Shown: piece after piece, positions 44,350-52,290 of the stretch
Position numbering within the stretch: position 1 is the stretch's first letter
How the letters are laid out: each line of letters begins with the position of its first letter
Origin: Gracilimonas amylolytica
GTDB lineage: Bacteria; Bacteroidota; Rhodothermia; Balneolales; Balneolaceae
Assembly: GCF_002911695.1 (NCBI RefSeq)
Contig: NZ_PQBS01000035.1
Span: 62,001-126,000, forward strand
Length of the DNA: 64,000 nucleotides
Direction of reading: 5' to 3'
The notes under the pieces: generated by a model
The model's input: only the letters and a program-made list of their open reading frames with translations
Told to the model about the DNA's origin: nothing
The model's database searches: none
Program-made: the position numbers and the translations under genes

Positions 44350-44637
44350 TTACGAAACAATACCCATGATATCAGATTCGCGCATGATCAGGTATTCTTC
44401 TCCATCAAGTGTAACTTCTGTACCTGCGTATTTTCCGTAGAGAACTTTGTCTCCTTCTTTTACGCTCATCTCAATTTTATTGCCGTTTTCTACTTTTCCG
44501 GCACCAACCGCTATCACTGTACCTTGTTGCGGTTTTTCTTTAGCCGTATCTGGAATGATAATTCCGGAGCTGGTTTTTTCTTCAGCAGGCTCAGCCTGTA
44601 CCAACACGCGGTCGCCTAAAGGTTGAATCTTAGCCAT
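44350..44637 (-). CDS. groS: Co-chaperonin GroES
   Basis: A 95-residue co-chaperonin that caps GroEL. The N-terminal [10 protein letters not shown] and the C-terminal strand [13 protein letters not shown] are typical, with the mobile loop (about 17-32, [11 protein letters not shown]) between. A longer in-frame reading up to 44688 would add 17 basic residues. I chose the ATG at 44637 because an AGGAGT ribosome binding site sits 7 nt upstream and the family begins there. First gene of the groES-groEL operon. Confidence 0.97.
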   Translation of the reverse strand: MAKIQPLGDRVLVQAEPAEEKTSSGIIIPDTAKEKPQQGTVIAVGAGKVENGNKIEMSVKEGDKVLYGKYAGTEVTLDGEEYLIMRESDIMGIVS

Positions 44638-44735
44638 TTTTATGACTCCTGTTAGTTTTAGTTTTTGGTTTAATTTTCTTTTGGGCAATGCCCTTTATCT
44701 GTTTCGCAGTACTTATTGCAACTTCCGTACCAAAC

Positions 44736-44770
44736 CAAAACTAAATTGAGAGAAGATGCCTAATGAGGCA
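44736..44770 (-). promoter_or_regulatory. groS: groES promoter candidate with an overlapping dyad
   Basis: On the minus strand TAGTTTTG (44743 to 44736) fits the TAnnTTTG -7 box, about 100 nt before the groES ATG. At the expected -33 region lies the inverted repeat TGCCT-CATT-AGGCA (44770 to 44757). No HrcA/CIRCE sequence is present, so this small dyad is a candidate heat-shock control site. Confidence 0.4.
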
Positions 44771-44805
44771 GATTTACCATTTTATTTGCCGGTAATCGTA
44801 TAGCG

Positions 44806-45579
44806 TCAGGAAAGCCTGTCAGTCTGTTCCAAATGCTCTGACAACTTTGCATAGGTTTCAGGTGACCAATGGTCTGCCCGGTCGTCATAATTGAATCCTT
44901 CCGGGAGTTCATCCCCTAAGATCGGTTTCAATGAGTTGCTGAGTTTTTTTCTACGCTGATTGAATGCCGTTCTGACCACAGATTTCAATGTATCATCTGA
45001 AAATGGGAGATCCGGTCTGTCAAATTTCAACTTAATGACCGAACTGTTTACCCTTGGAGGCGGGCTGAAGGATCCCGGAGCAACGTCAAACAAAATTTCC
45101 GGTGTGCAGAATAACTGTGTTTGAACGCTCATGATACCGTATTCCTTTGAGGAGGGTTCTGCTACCAGCCGTTCAGCCACTTCCTTTTGCATCATCAAAA
45201 CTGCTTCCGAAAAATGTTTTCGATTTTCAAGCAGATCAAAAAGTATGGGTGAGGTTATATAATAGGGTAAGTTACCTACTACCACGTTTTTCTTTTTTGG
45301 ATCGACGATCTCACTCCAGTTCACTTTTAAGACATCCTGCTGGTGGATGGTAATACTATTGATCTCTTGTTGAAGTACCTCCACGGCCCTTTTATCCAAT
45401 TCGATCACGTGAAGATCAGATATACTTTTTGCCATCCATTTTGTGAGGGCTCCCGTTCCGGGTCCGATCTCAATCACCCTATCTCCATCCTCTGCATTTA
45501 TAGATTTTAAGATCTTAAATATGACATTATTGTCAGTGAGGAAATGTTGGCCCAGACTTTTCTTTGTCTTGAATGACAT
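44806..45579 (-). CDS. rsmA: 16S rRNA (adenine1518/1519-N6)-dimethyltransferase
   Basis: A 257-residue KsgA/RsmA enzyme that dimethylates two adjacent adenosines near the 3' end of 16S rRNA during small-subunit assembly. It shows the S-adenosylmethionine motif EIGPGTGALT (37-46), the acidic VIELD strand, and the catalytic NLPYYIT (103-109). The C-terminal helical domain includes FNQRRKKLSNSL. The ATG is at 45579 with no good Shine-Dalgarno; a long heptanucleotide repeat begins only 9 nt upstream, which may affect expression. Confidence 0.97.
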   Translation of the reverse strand: MSFKTKKSLGQHFLTDNNVIFKILKSINAEDGDRVIEIGPGTGALTKWMAKSISDLHVIELDKRAVEVLQQEINSITIHQQDVLKVNWSEIVDPKKKNVVVGNLPYYITSPILFDLLENRKHFSEAVLMMQKEVAERLVAEPSSKEYGIMSVQTQLFCTPEILFDVAPGSFSPPPRVNSSVIKLKFDRPDLPFSDDTLKSVVRTAFNQRRKKLSNSLKPILGDELPEGFNYDDRADHWSPETYAKLSEHLEQTDRLS

Positions 45580-45587
45580 GCTTTGTT

Positions 45588-45653
45588 CAGTTAGCAGTTA
45601 GCAGTTAGCAGTTAGCAGTTAGCAGTTAGCAGTTAGCAGTTAGCAGTTAGCAG
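45588..45653. repeat. Heptanucleotide tandem repeat (CAGTTAG)9
   Basis: Nine exact copies of CAGTTAG (45588-45650) plus a partial CAG. All six frames contain stop codons within it, so it is not coding. It begins 9 nt upstream of the rsmA start (minus) and ends 150 nt upstream of the PgpH-like gene (plus). Confidence 0.95.
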
Positions 45654-45801
45654 AACATCGGCAGAGCTTGTACCACTATCAAATCTTATTTTTTAAATAC
45701 CCTCATAGAATCTCTTTTCACTGATAACTGTTTACTGCAAAAAGATTTGTAAATTAGGGTTTGGTTGTTAACCTTTGGTTGAATTTTAAAAAAGCTGCTT
45801 A

Positions 45802-48189
45802 ATGAGCTTACTTGAAAAACTTGGTTTGAGTCAGAAGCGTAAAGAACTGGCTCCTCTCATTGGTGAGAAAAAGAAAAAGGAACAGGAAAAGTATTCCCTG
45901 AAAAGAAATCCATATTTAAGAGCACTCATCGTATTTCTATTTATTGTTATCAGTGCTTTTTCCTTGCCTAAAAACCCGGTCAGCTCCGGTTTAAATTATG
46001 CCCTGAATCAGCCCTGGCGAAATGCTGACTTAACGGCTCCTTTCACCTTTTCCATTCAGAAAACAGATGCAGAATTAGAGGAAGAACGGCAGGAGATCCG
46101 GGAAAACACGGCCCCTATATTCAGAGTTGATGCCAATGCTCCCATCACCATACAATCCAGACTCGATTCAACCTACCGACAGATGCAGCCTGTGTTAGAA
46201 GCTTATCATGACTGGCAGGTTTCAAAACAAACAACCCCGGCAACGGTTGATGTGGATAGCGCATATTTTGCCTCAACACTTGAAGAGTCAAACCTTGATC
46301 TGACCGGCAGCTCATGGCAGCTATTATTGGATAGCTATCATGAAGTACAGAATTCGAACCAGGCTCCTTCACAATTCATTGGAGTAACCGTCAAACAACA
46401 GCTGGAATTACTGATCGATCAGCTGATAGACCAAGGTATAATTGACAGAAATAAGGGCACTTTAAATACCAGTCAGATCACCATCAGAAATCCAAGGGAA
46501 AGCACGGAGCAGTCAGTTGACCTTGCGCGGATCAGAGACCTGAGGGAAGCCAATGAATTTGTTCAATTCCGATTAAACCGGATGTTCAATGAAGAGCAAG
46601 CAAGACTCGCTTTGGAGATCTACAATAAAGTTATCAGCCCAAACATGAACTACAGTGAGGAAGATACTCAGGCTAAACTTCAGGAAGCCTTAGCCGAGAT
46701 ATCGGAAACCAAGGGTGCAGTGACTCAGGGACAGGTGATCATCCGGCGTGGTGACCTTGTAAATGATGAACGGGCCAACATACTAAGAAGCCTTGCCGAG
46801 GCTCGTTCAGAAAATGCGACAGAAATTGAAAGGTGGGTACGTTTTGCCGGACAACTTATCATCATTGTTGCTGTCACACTCGTCTTCTTCATGTATATCT
46901 ATTTATATAGGCGAAATATAACCTCTAATAATGCCTTATTCTTTCTGGTTTTCTTAACTCTTGGTTTGGTCTCTTTCGCAGGTGGATTTATCAACTATTT
47001 TGATATCGCGGACCCGTATATCATACCGGTGGCCATTGCACCCATCGTACTTACTATCATATTTGACTCAAGGGTTGGGCTTGTCTCATCCATCATGCTG
47101 GCCAGTTTACTTGGGCTTATTCATGGTAACAGCTTTGAATATATCGTTGCGACCTTTACAGCTTGTAGCCTTGGGGTATTTTCAGTACGAGACATAAAGG
47201 ATCGTTCCCAATTTTTCTTTACCACACCGGGCATTGTATTCCTAACCTACGTGATCGTGATCGGGTCATTCAATGTAGCAGCACTCAGCGGATGGGATAC
47301 TTTTTTGTCTGACCTGATGTACATCGCTATCAGCTCAGTGTTCATTCTATTCACCTATCCCATCATTCTTATCTTTGAAAAGATATTTGGTGTAACCACC
47401 GATTTTACCCTCATCGAACTGGGCGATACCAATCAGCCATTATTAAAAGATCTCATGAATAAGGCTCCCGGTACGTTTCATCATAGTCTTCAGGTGGCAA
47501 ATCTGGCTGAAGCCGCTGCATCGGCCATTGGTGCAAACTCTTTGCTTTGCCGTGTGGGTTCCCTTTATCACGATATAGGTAAAATGGTTAAGCCTGATTA
47601 TTTCGTGGAAAATCAGACCAAAGGATCCAACGAGCATGACAAACTAAAACCTCAAATGAGCGCTATGGTGATCAAAGCTCATGTGAGTGAAGGGGTTAAA
47701 ATGGCTGAAGAGCATGACCTCCCGGGCAACCTCATTGACTTCATAAAGACGCATCATGGCACCTCTGTGATTCGGTATTTCTATGAGAAGGCTAAAGAAG
47801 ACGAAAGCCTGAAAAGTATGCTGGAGGAAGACCAGTTCCGGTATGAGGGGCCGCTTCCATCAACCAAAGAAACCGGTATTTTGTTACTGGCTGATGGCAT
47901 CGAAGCTGCATCACGGGCTATGAAAAATCCTACCTACAGCAAACTCGAAAACCTGGTTAACCGCATGGTAGATGACCGGGTGGCTGAAGGTCAGCTGAGT
48001 CACTGTCCTCTCACATTCAGGCATCTGCAGGTTATCAAAGAGACCTTCCTGAATATACTTGTGGGTGTTTACCATAGCCGGGTAGAATATCCTGAAGACA
48101 GCGAGAAACAGAAAAGTGAGATCAAGCAGAAGGCCTCACTTGATACTCCTACTGAACCGGTTCAGGAAAATGAAACTAAAGACGATTAG
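45802..48189 (+). CDS. PgpH/YqfF-type membrane HD phosphodiesterase (c-di-AMP hydrolase family)
   Basis: A 795-residue membrane protein. A cytoplasmic N-terminus and one helix (about 45-60) precede an extracytoplasmic 7TMR-HDED domain (about 65-345). Seven helices (about 350-545) follow, then a cytoplasmic HD domain. In it, HHSLQVANLAEAA supplies the first His and YHDIGK contains His590-Asp591; HHGT, further on, is the next metal-ligand region. The family includes Listeria PgpH, which degrades cyclic di-AMP, so a role in c-di-AMP turnover and osmotic or wall homeostasis is inferred. It ends 2 nt before the xerD start. Confidence 0.92.
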   Translation: MSLLEKLGLSQKRKELAPLIGEKKKKEQEKYSLKRNPYLRALIVFLFIVISAFSLPKNPVSSGLNYALNQPWRNADLTAPFTFSIQKTDAELEEERQEIRENTAPIFRVDANAPITIQSRLDSTYRQMQPVLEAYHDWQVSKQTTPATVDVDSAYFASTLEESNLDLTGSSWQLLLDSYHEVQNSNQAPSQFIGVTVKQQLELLIDQLIDQGIIDRNKGTLNTSQITIRNPRESTEQSVDLARIRDLREANEFVQFRLNRMFNEEQARLALEIYNKVISPNMNYSEEDTQAKLQEALAEISETKGAVTQGQVIIRRGDLVNDERANILRSLAEARSENATEIERWVRFAGQLIIIVAVTLVFFMYIYLYRRNITSNNALFFLVFLTLGLVSFAGGFINYFDIADPYIIPVAIAPIVLTIIFDSRVGLVSSIMLASLLGLIHGNSFEYIVATFTACSLGVFSVRDIKDRSQFFFTTPGIVFLTYVIVIGSFNVAALSGWDTFLSDLMYIAISSVFILFTYPIILIFEKIFGVTTDFTLIELGDTNQPLLKDLMNKAPGTFHHSLQVANLAEAAASAIGANSLLCRVGSLYHDIGKMVKPDYFVENQTKGSNEHDKLKPQMSAMVIKAHVSEGVKMAEEHDLPGNLIDFIKTHHGTSVIRYFYEKAKEDESLKSMLEEDQFRYEGPLPSTKETGILLLADGIEAASRAMKNPTYSKLENLVNRMVDDRVAEGQLSHCPLTFRHLQVIKETFLNILVGVYHSRVEYPEDSEKQKSEIKQKASLDTPTEPVQENETKDD

Positions 48190-48191
48190 TT

Positions 48192-49103
48192 TTGGCTTTT
48201 AAGCAAGAACTTGATCTGTACCTTCAGTTTATCAAACTGGAAAAAGGTTTGAGTAAAAATTCTGTGGTATCCTACAAAAATGACCTTGAACGGTATTTTG
48301 TGTACCTCACCGCCGAAAAAAGGATCCAAGACTTGTCGGGGGTCACACTCGGCCATATAGAAGATTTTCTGAATTATCTGGTAGACGATGAACTGCTTTC
48401 AGCCAGTTCCCTTGCTCGAAACATCTCCAGTATTCGGGGTTTTCATGAATTTGCGGTGGTAGAGGGTATCACTAAAGCCAATCCTGCAGAGCTTGTGGAA
48501 CTCCCTAAAAAGGCATCCAAGTTGCCCGAGGTTTTAGATCGGGACGAGATCGAAGCCATTCTGGAGACACCGGATCTTAGCTCCCCTGCCGGCATCAGGG
48601 ACAAAGCAATACTGGAAACTCTGTACGGAACCGGGATGCGTGTAAGCGAACTTACCGGACTTGAGCAAGACCGTTTGATCTTTGAGATCGGGTTCATCAG
48701 GGTGATCGGGAAGGGAAACAAAGAGCGATTGGTTCCGGTTGGGGAGATCGCCCAGGATGCCATCTCTCACTACACAGAACACGTACGTCCTCAATTCTTC
48801 AACTCCGAAAAAGCCCATAAAGCAAAGAATAAAGTATTTTTGAGTGTGCGGGGCAGTGCCTTATCCAGAATGAGCATCTGGAACATAGTTCAAAAAGCAG
48901 CTGAAAAAGCTGAGATCAAGAAAAATGTGTATCCCCATATTTTCCGCCACTCATTTGCCACTCATCTATTGGAAGGCGGAGCCGATCTCAGGGCCGTTCA
49001 GGAAATGCTTGGGCATTCTTCTATCCTTACCACCGAGATCTATACACACATCGACCGGTCCTTTCTCCATCAGGTACATAAGGAATTTCACCCACGGGCG
49101 TGA
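48192..49103 (+). CDS. xerD: Tyrosine recombinase XerD/XerC
   Basis: A 303-residue site-specific recombinase that resolves chromosome dimers at dif. The N-terminal SAM-like DNA-binding domain (1-about 85) begins with FKQELDLYLQFI. The catalytic domain has Arg150 (GTGMRVSEL), a Lys in the GKGNKER hairpin, His249 and Arg252 (HIFRH), His275 (LGHSS) and the nucleophile Tyr284 (EIYTHID). All are intact. The start is TTG (48192); it follows the PgpH-like stop by 2 nt, so they are co-translated. XerD versus XerC is a choice by resemblance; the context does not decide it. It is a housekeeping recombinase, not a mobile integrase. Confidence 0.9.
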   Translation: MAFKQELDLYLQFIKLEKGLSKNSVVSYKNDLERYFVYLTAEKRIQDLSGVTLGHIEDFLNYLVDDELLSASSLARNISSIRGFHEFAVVEGITKANPAELVELPKKASKLPEVLDRDEIEAILETPDLSSPAGIRDKAILETLYGTGMRVSELTGLEQDRLIFEIGFIRVIGKGNKERLVPVGEIAQDAISHYTEHVRPQFFNSEKAHKAKNKVFLSVRGSALSRMSIWNIVQKAAEKAEIKKNVYPHIFRHSFATHLLEGGADLRAVQEMLGHSSILTTEIYTHIDRSFLHQVHKEFHPRA

Positions 49104-49192
49104 TCTTTTACTAAATAAAGCTTCCAAACTTTCGTTCTGCAAAAGGTGTAAACTTCTACTATTTTAGCCACGAATTAAAAAATCATCTACCT

Positions 49193-50896
49193 ATGAAAGT
49201 AACCCGCTTCTTTTCCACACTACTCAGTCTCCTGCTATTCTCATTTATTACCACAGATATTAAGGCGCAGGTATTTGAATCAAAAAACTTTAAAAACGGG
49301 CTGGTGGTAACAGCCGATAAGTATGCTTCAGAGATCGGGAATGAAATTCTGATGCAGGGTGGTAATGCTGTAGATGCTGCCGTTGCTGTTCAGTTTGCAC
49401 TTGCCGTTACACTACCGAGAGCCGGCAATATTGGTGGTGGAGGCTTTATGGTGATACGTTTAGCCGATGGTGAAACGGCCGCTCTGGATTTCAGGGAAAA
49501 GGCTCCTGAAAAAGCCACGCGTGACATGTATGTCAGAAATGGGGAATTTAAATCTGACCTAAGCTGGGAGGGAATCCTGGCAGTAGGGGTTCCCGGAACT
49601 GTGGATGGAATGATCAAGGCGTTAGAACGCTACGGAAAATTACCCCTCGATCTGGTTCTACAACCGGCTATTAAGCTTGCCCGGGAAGGATATAAGCTGT
49701 CATATTCGCATGCAGAATCACTCAATAATCATAAAGACACCTTTAAAAAATATCAGGTATCTGCTGAGTATTTCACAAAAAAAGATGATACTGAGTTCAA
49801 AGAAGGGGATCTATTTGTGCAAGAAGACCTTGCAAATACCCTTGAACGGATAGCTCGTTTTGGGCGGGAGGGATTCTATGCAGGTCCAGTAGCAGATGCT
49901 ATTGTAAATGAAATGGAACGTTACAGAGGCCTTATCACCTATAACGACCTCTACAATTATGAGAGCCAATGGAGGGATCCTGTAGAAGTTGAATTCAAAG
50001 ATTATACCTTACATATCATGTCTCCTCCCAGCAGTGGAAGTATTGCCATTGCACAGATATTGAACATGATCAATGATCACCCTTTAGAAGAAATGGGACA
50101 CAATTCCGCTGATTATGTGCACTTGGTCAGCGAGGCTATGCGTCGGGCATTTGCAGACCGGTCTTACTATTTGGGGGATCCTGATTTTGTAAACGTCCCG
50201 GTTTCTGAGTTGATCAGTGAAGAGTATAATGATACAAGAATGGAAAATTTTTCAACGGATACGGTCACTTCCTCTGCTTCCTTGTCACATGGAGAAATAG
50301 CGGGGTTTGTTGAATCAGATGAAACAACGCACTTTTCAGTTGTTGACAGTGAAGGAAATGCCGTTGCAGTTACTACAACCCTTAATGGGTCTTTTGGAAG
50401 CCATGTTTCCGTTAGCGGTGCAGGTTTTCTTCTCAACAATGAAATGGATGACTTTTCAGCTCAACCGGGGGAACCTAACGCCTATGGATTGATCGGTGCG
50501 GAGGCTAACGCTATTGAACCCGGAAAGCGTATGCTCAGCAGTATGACGCCAACCATCGTGACTAAAAATAACCGGGTTGATATGGTACTTGGAGCTGCAG
50601 GCGGACCACGGATCATAACTGCCACCCTTCAAAGTTTTTTAAACCGTGCGGTATTTGATATGAGGCCACAACAGTCCACAGCTTTCCCTCGATTTCATCA
50701 CCAATGGTTGCCTGATATGCTCTTTATCGATGATTTTGGCCTCAGCCCTGATACTCAAAATTTGCTTCAGGAAAAAGGCCATTCCATCTTCCCCATGCCC
50801 GGCATTGGAAGAGCTCATAATATCTATGTTGAACCGGATGGTTCATATTCAAGTGGAGTGGATCCCCGTGGAGATGGATACGCTGCCGGCCATTAG
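49193..50896 (+). CDS. ggt: Gamma-glutamyltransferase
   Basis: A 567-residue exported enzyme that transfers or hydrolyses gamma-glutamyl groups of glutathione-like compounds. A signal peptide (about 1-25, ending IKAQ) is followed by the large-subunit segment GGNAVDAAVAVQFALAV and GNIGGGGFMV. The autocatalytic cleavage site is in front of Thr378 in ETTHFSVVD, which becomes the N-terminal nucleophile of the small subunit. The downstream SSMTPTIV and AAGGPRI motifs are also present. It is 88 nt downstream of xerD and 90 nt upstream of mtnA. Confidence 0.96.
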   Translation: MKVTRFFSTLLSLLLFSFITTDIKAQVFESKNFKNGLVVTADKYASEIGNEILMQGGNAVDAAVAVQFALAVTLPRAGNIGGGGFMVIRLADGETAALDFREKAPEKATRDMYVRNGEFKSDLSWEGILAVGVPGTVDGMIKALERYGKLPLDLVLQPAIKLAREGYKLSYSHAESLNNHKDTFKKYQVSAEYFTKKDDTEFKEGDLFVQEDLANTLERIARFGREGFYAGPVADAIVNEMERYRGLITYNDLYNYESQWRDPVEVEFKDYTLHIMSPPSSGSIAIAQILNMINDHPLEEMGHNSADYVHLVSEAMRRAFADRSYYLGDPDFVNVPVSELISEEYNDTRMENFSTDTVTSSASLSHGEIAGFVESDETTHFSVVDSEGNAVAVTTTLNGSFGSHVSVSGAGFLLNNEMDDFSAQPGEPNAYGLIGAEANAIEPGKRMLSSMTPTIVTKNNRVDMVLGAAGGPRIITATLQSFLNRAVFDMRPQQSTAFPRFHHQWLPDMLFIDDFGLSPDTQNLLQEKGHSIFPMPGIGRAHNIYVEPDGSYSSGVDPRGDGYAAGH

Positions 50897-50986
50897 GCCA
50901 TTACATAGAAGGATTTAAATTTGTTAAGGGAGCTCAGGTTAGCTTTATTGACTGAGCCCCATTTAATTAAAGTTCACGAATCATTC

Positions 50987-52036
50987 ATGGAACCTGCTTA
51001 CGAAACCATCACCTGGCAAGACGATCATTTAGTTATCCTGGATCAAACTCAGCTCCCTCTTCGGGAGATCTATTCTGATGTAAATACCATTGGGCAAGTT
51101 TGGGAGTGCATCAAAAATTTAAAGATCAGCGGAGCCCCGGCTGTAGGTATAGCGGCTGCTTATGGGTTGTACCTGGGTGTTAGAGACCTTGAATCAAGGA
51201 ACTTTACGAGTTTCAGTGTAGAAATAGACCGATGGATCGATTATCTGAGATCGGCACGCCCAACCGCGATGAATTCAACCTGGGCTCTTCAACGCATCAA
51301 ACAAACGATCTTTGCCAATAAGGACAAGGAACTGGATGAGATCAAGGATATCATCCTTAAAACTGCAAAAACCATTCATGCTGAAGACAAACGAGGGTGT
51401 AAAAACATTGGTGAACATGGTTCTCAACTCATAAAAAAAGGGGCTAAAGTTTTAATCCATGGTAACACGGGAGCTTTAGCAACCGGAGCATTCGGTACAG
51501 CTTTTTCAGTCATCCTGCATGCTCATGAGGCTGAAAAAAATATTCACGTTTGGGTGAATGAAACCCGCCCTCTTTTACAGGGAGCAAGATTGACCGCCTG
51601 GGAACTTGAAAAAACTGAGATACCCTATAAGTTGATCACCGACTCCACTGCCGGTTCCCTGATGAATAAAGGTGAGGTTGATATGGTTTTGGTTGGAGCC
51701 GACCGTGTTACGGCCAACGGTGATGTAATTAATAGAATTGGGACTTATCCCCTGGCGGTACTCGCCAAAGAGAATGACATTCCATTTTACGTAGCTCTCC
51801 CACTTTCAACTGTAGATCCTGAAACGGCTTCGGGTGGTGACATTGAGATAGAAGAACGTGAAGCAGAAGAAGTAACTCAATTTGGAAGTACCCCTATCAC
51901 TCCCAAGAAAACGGATGCATTTAATCCGGCATTTGACCTCACTCCTCACGAGTACATTACCGGATTTATTACCGAAAAAGGCCTCATAGAACCAGATTTT
52001 GAAGAAAACTTCAGTTCTCTGTTTGATCGGTCTTAG
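50987..52036 (+). CDS. mtnA: MtnA-family isomerase (methylthioribose-1-phosphate isomerase homologue)
   Basis: A 349-residue member of the eIF2B-like sugar-phosphate isomerases; MtnA turns methylthioribose-1-P into the ribulose form in methionine salvage. Matches include ILDQTQLPLREI, SGAPAVGIAAAYGL, NETRPLLQGARLTAWEL and GADRVTANGD with catalytic Asp239. The usual catalytic Cys in THCNAG-type loops is replaced: here the loop reads IHGNTGALATG, with Gly159. A TTG at 50921 would extend the protein by 22 residues, but the family begins at the 50987 ATG. The activity is therefore doubtful even though the fold is clear. No other mtn genes are nearby. Confidence 0.88.
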   Translation: MEPAYETITWQDDHLVILDQTQLPLREIYSDVNTIGQVWECIKNLKISGAPAVGIAAAYGLYLGVRDLESRNFTSFSVEIDRWIDYLRSARPTAMNSTWALQRIKQTIFANKDKELDEIKDIILKTAKTIHAEDKRGCKNIGEHGSQLIKKGAKVLIHGNTGALATGAFGTAFSVILHAHEAEKNIHVWVNETRPLLQGARLTAWELEKTEIPYKLITDSTAGSLMNKGEVDMVLVGADRVTANGDVINRIGTYPLAVLAKENDIPFYVALPLSTVDPETASGGDIEIEEREAEEVTQFGSTPITPKKTDAFNPAFDLTPHEYITGFITEKGLIEPDFEENFSSLFDRS

Positions 52037-52280
52037 TTCGATTCGACAAGGAATTATTATCAGAAGTTTTGGAAGAACTTTTGTCAAGAATGGAGTCCTC
52101 TTCCCGTCCGGGCATAGCCTGTTGATCTCGATGAATATTTGCAGTAACCCCAATTGAACTGCCAATAACCACTCCTACACCCATGCAAAGATATGGATTT
52201 AAACCTGTTAGCCAGCTTATCCCATATCCGATCCCTGCCCCTGTAACCGTTACCAATAACCAGATCAGAAAGCTTTTCAT
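52011..52280 (-). CDS. Small hypothetical membrane protein
   Basis: An 89-residue protein with two predicted membrane helices (about 4-24 and 28-48) joined by a short GLNPYL turn. A hydrophilic Ser/Asp-rich tail follows. It resembles the general plan of small AtpZ- or YtxH-like proteins, but no family match is clear. Its end overlaps the convergent mtnA by 26 nt, and it lies 10 nt downstream of the sensor kinase gene, so it is probably in the same transcript. Confidence 0.65.
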   Translation of the reverse strand: MKSFLIWLLVTVTGAGIGYGISWLTGLNPYLCMGVGVVIGSSIGVTANIHRDQQAMPGREEDSILDKSSSKTSDNNSLSNRTKTDQTEN

Positions 52281-52290
52281 CTCATTTAGA

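Noticed and set aside
45588-45653. CRISPR array or iteron-type origin
   Set aside because: The units are 7 bp with no spacers and no initiator-type gene nearby; it is a simple microsatellite.
48192-49103. Tyrosine recombinase as a sign of an integrated mobile element
   Set aside because: The sequence is a housekeeping XerD/XerC type, co-translated with a PgpH-like gene; no att-like repeats, tRNA or cargo genes surround it.
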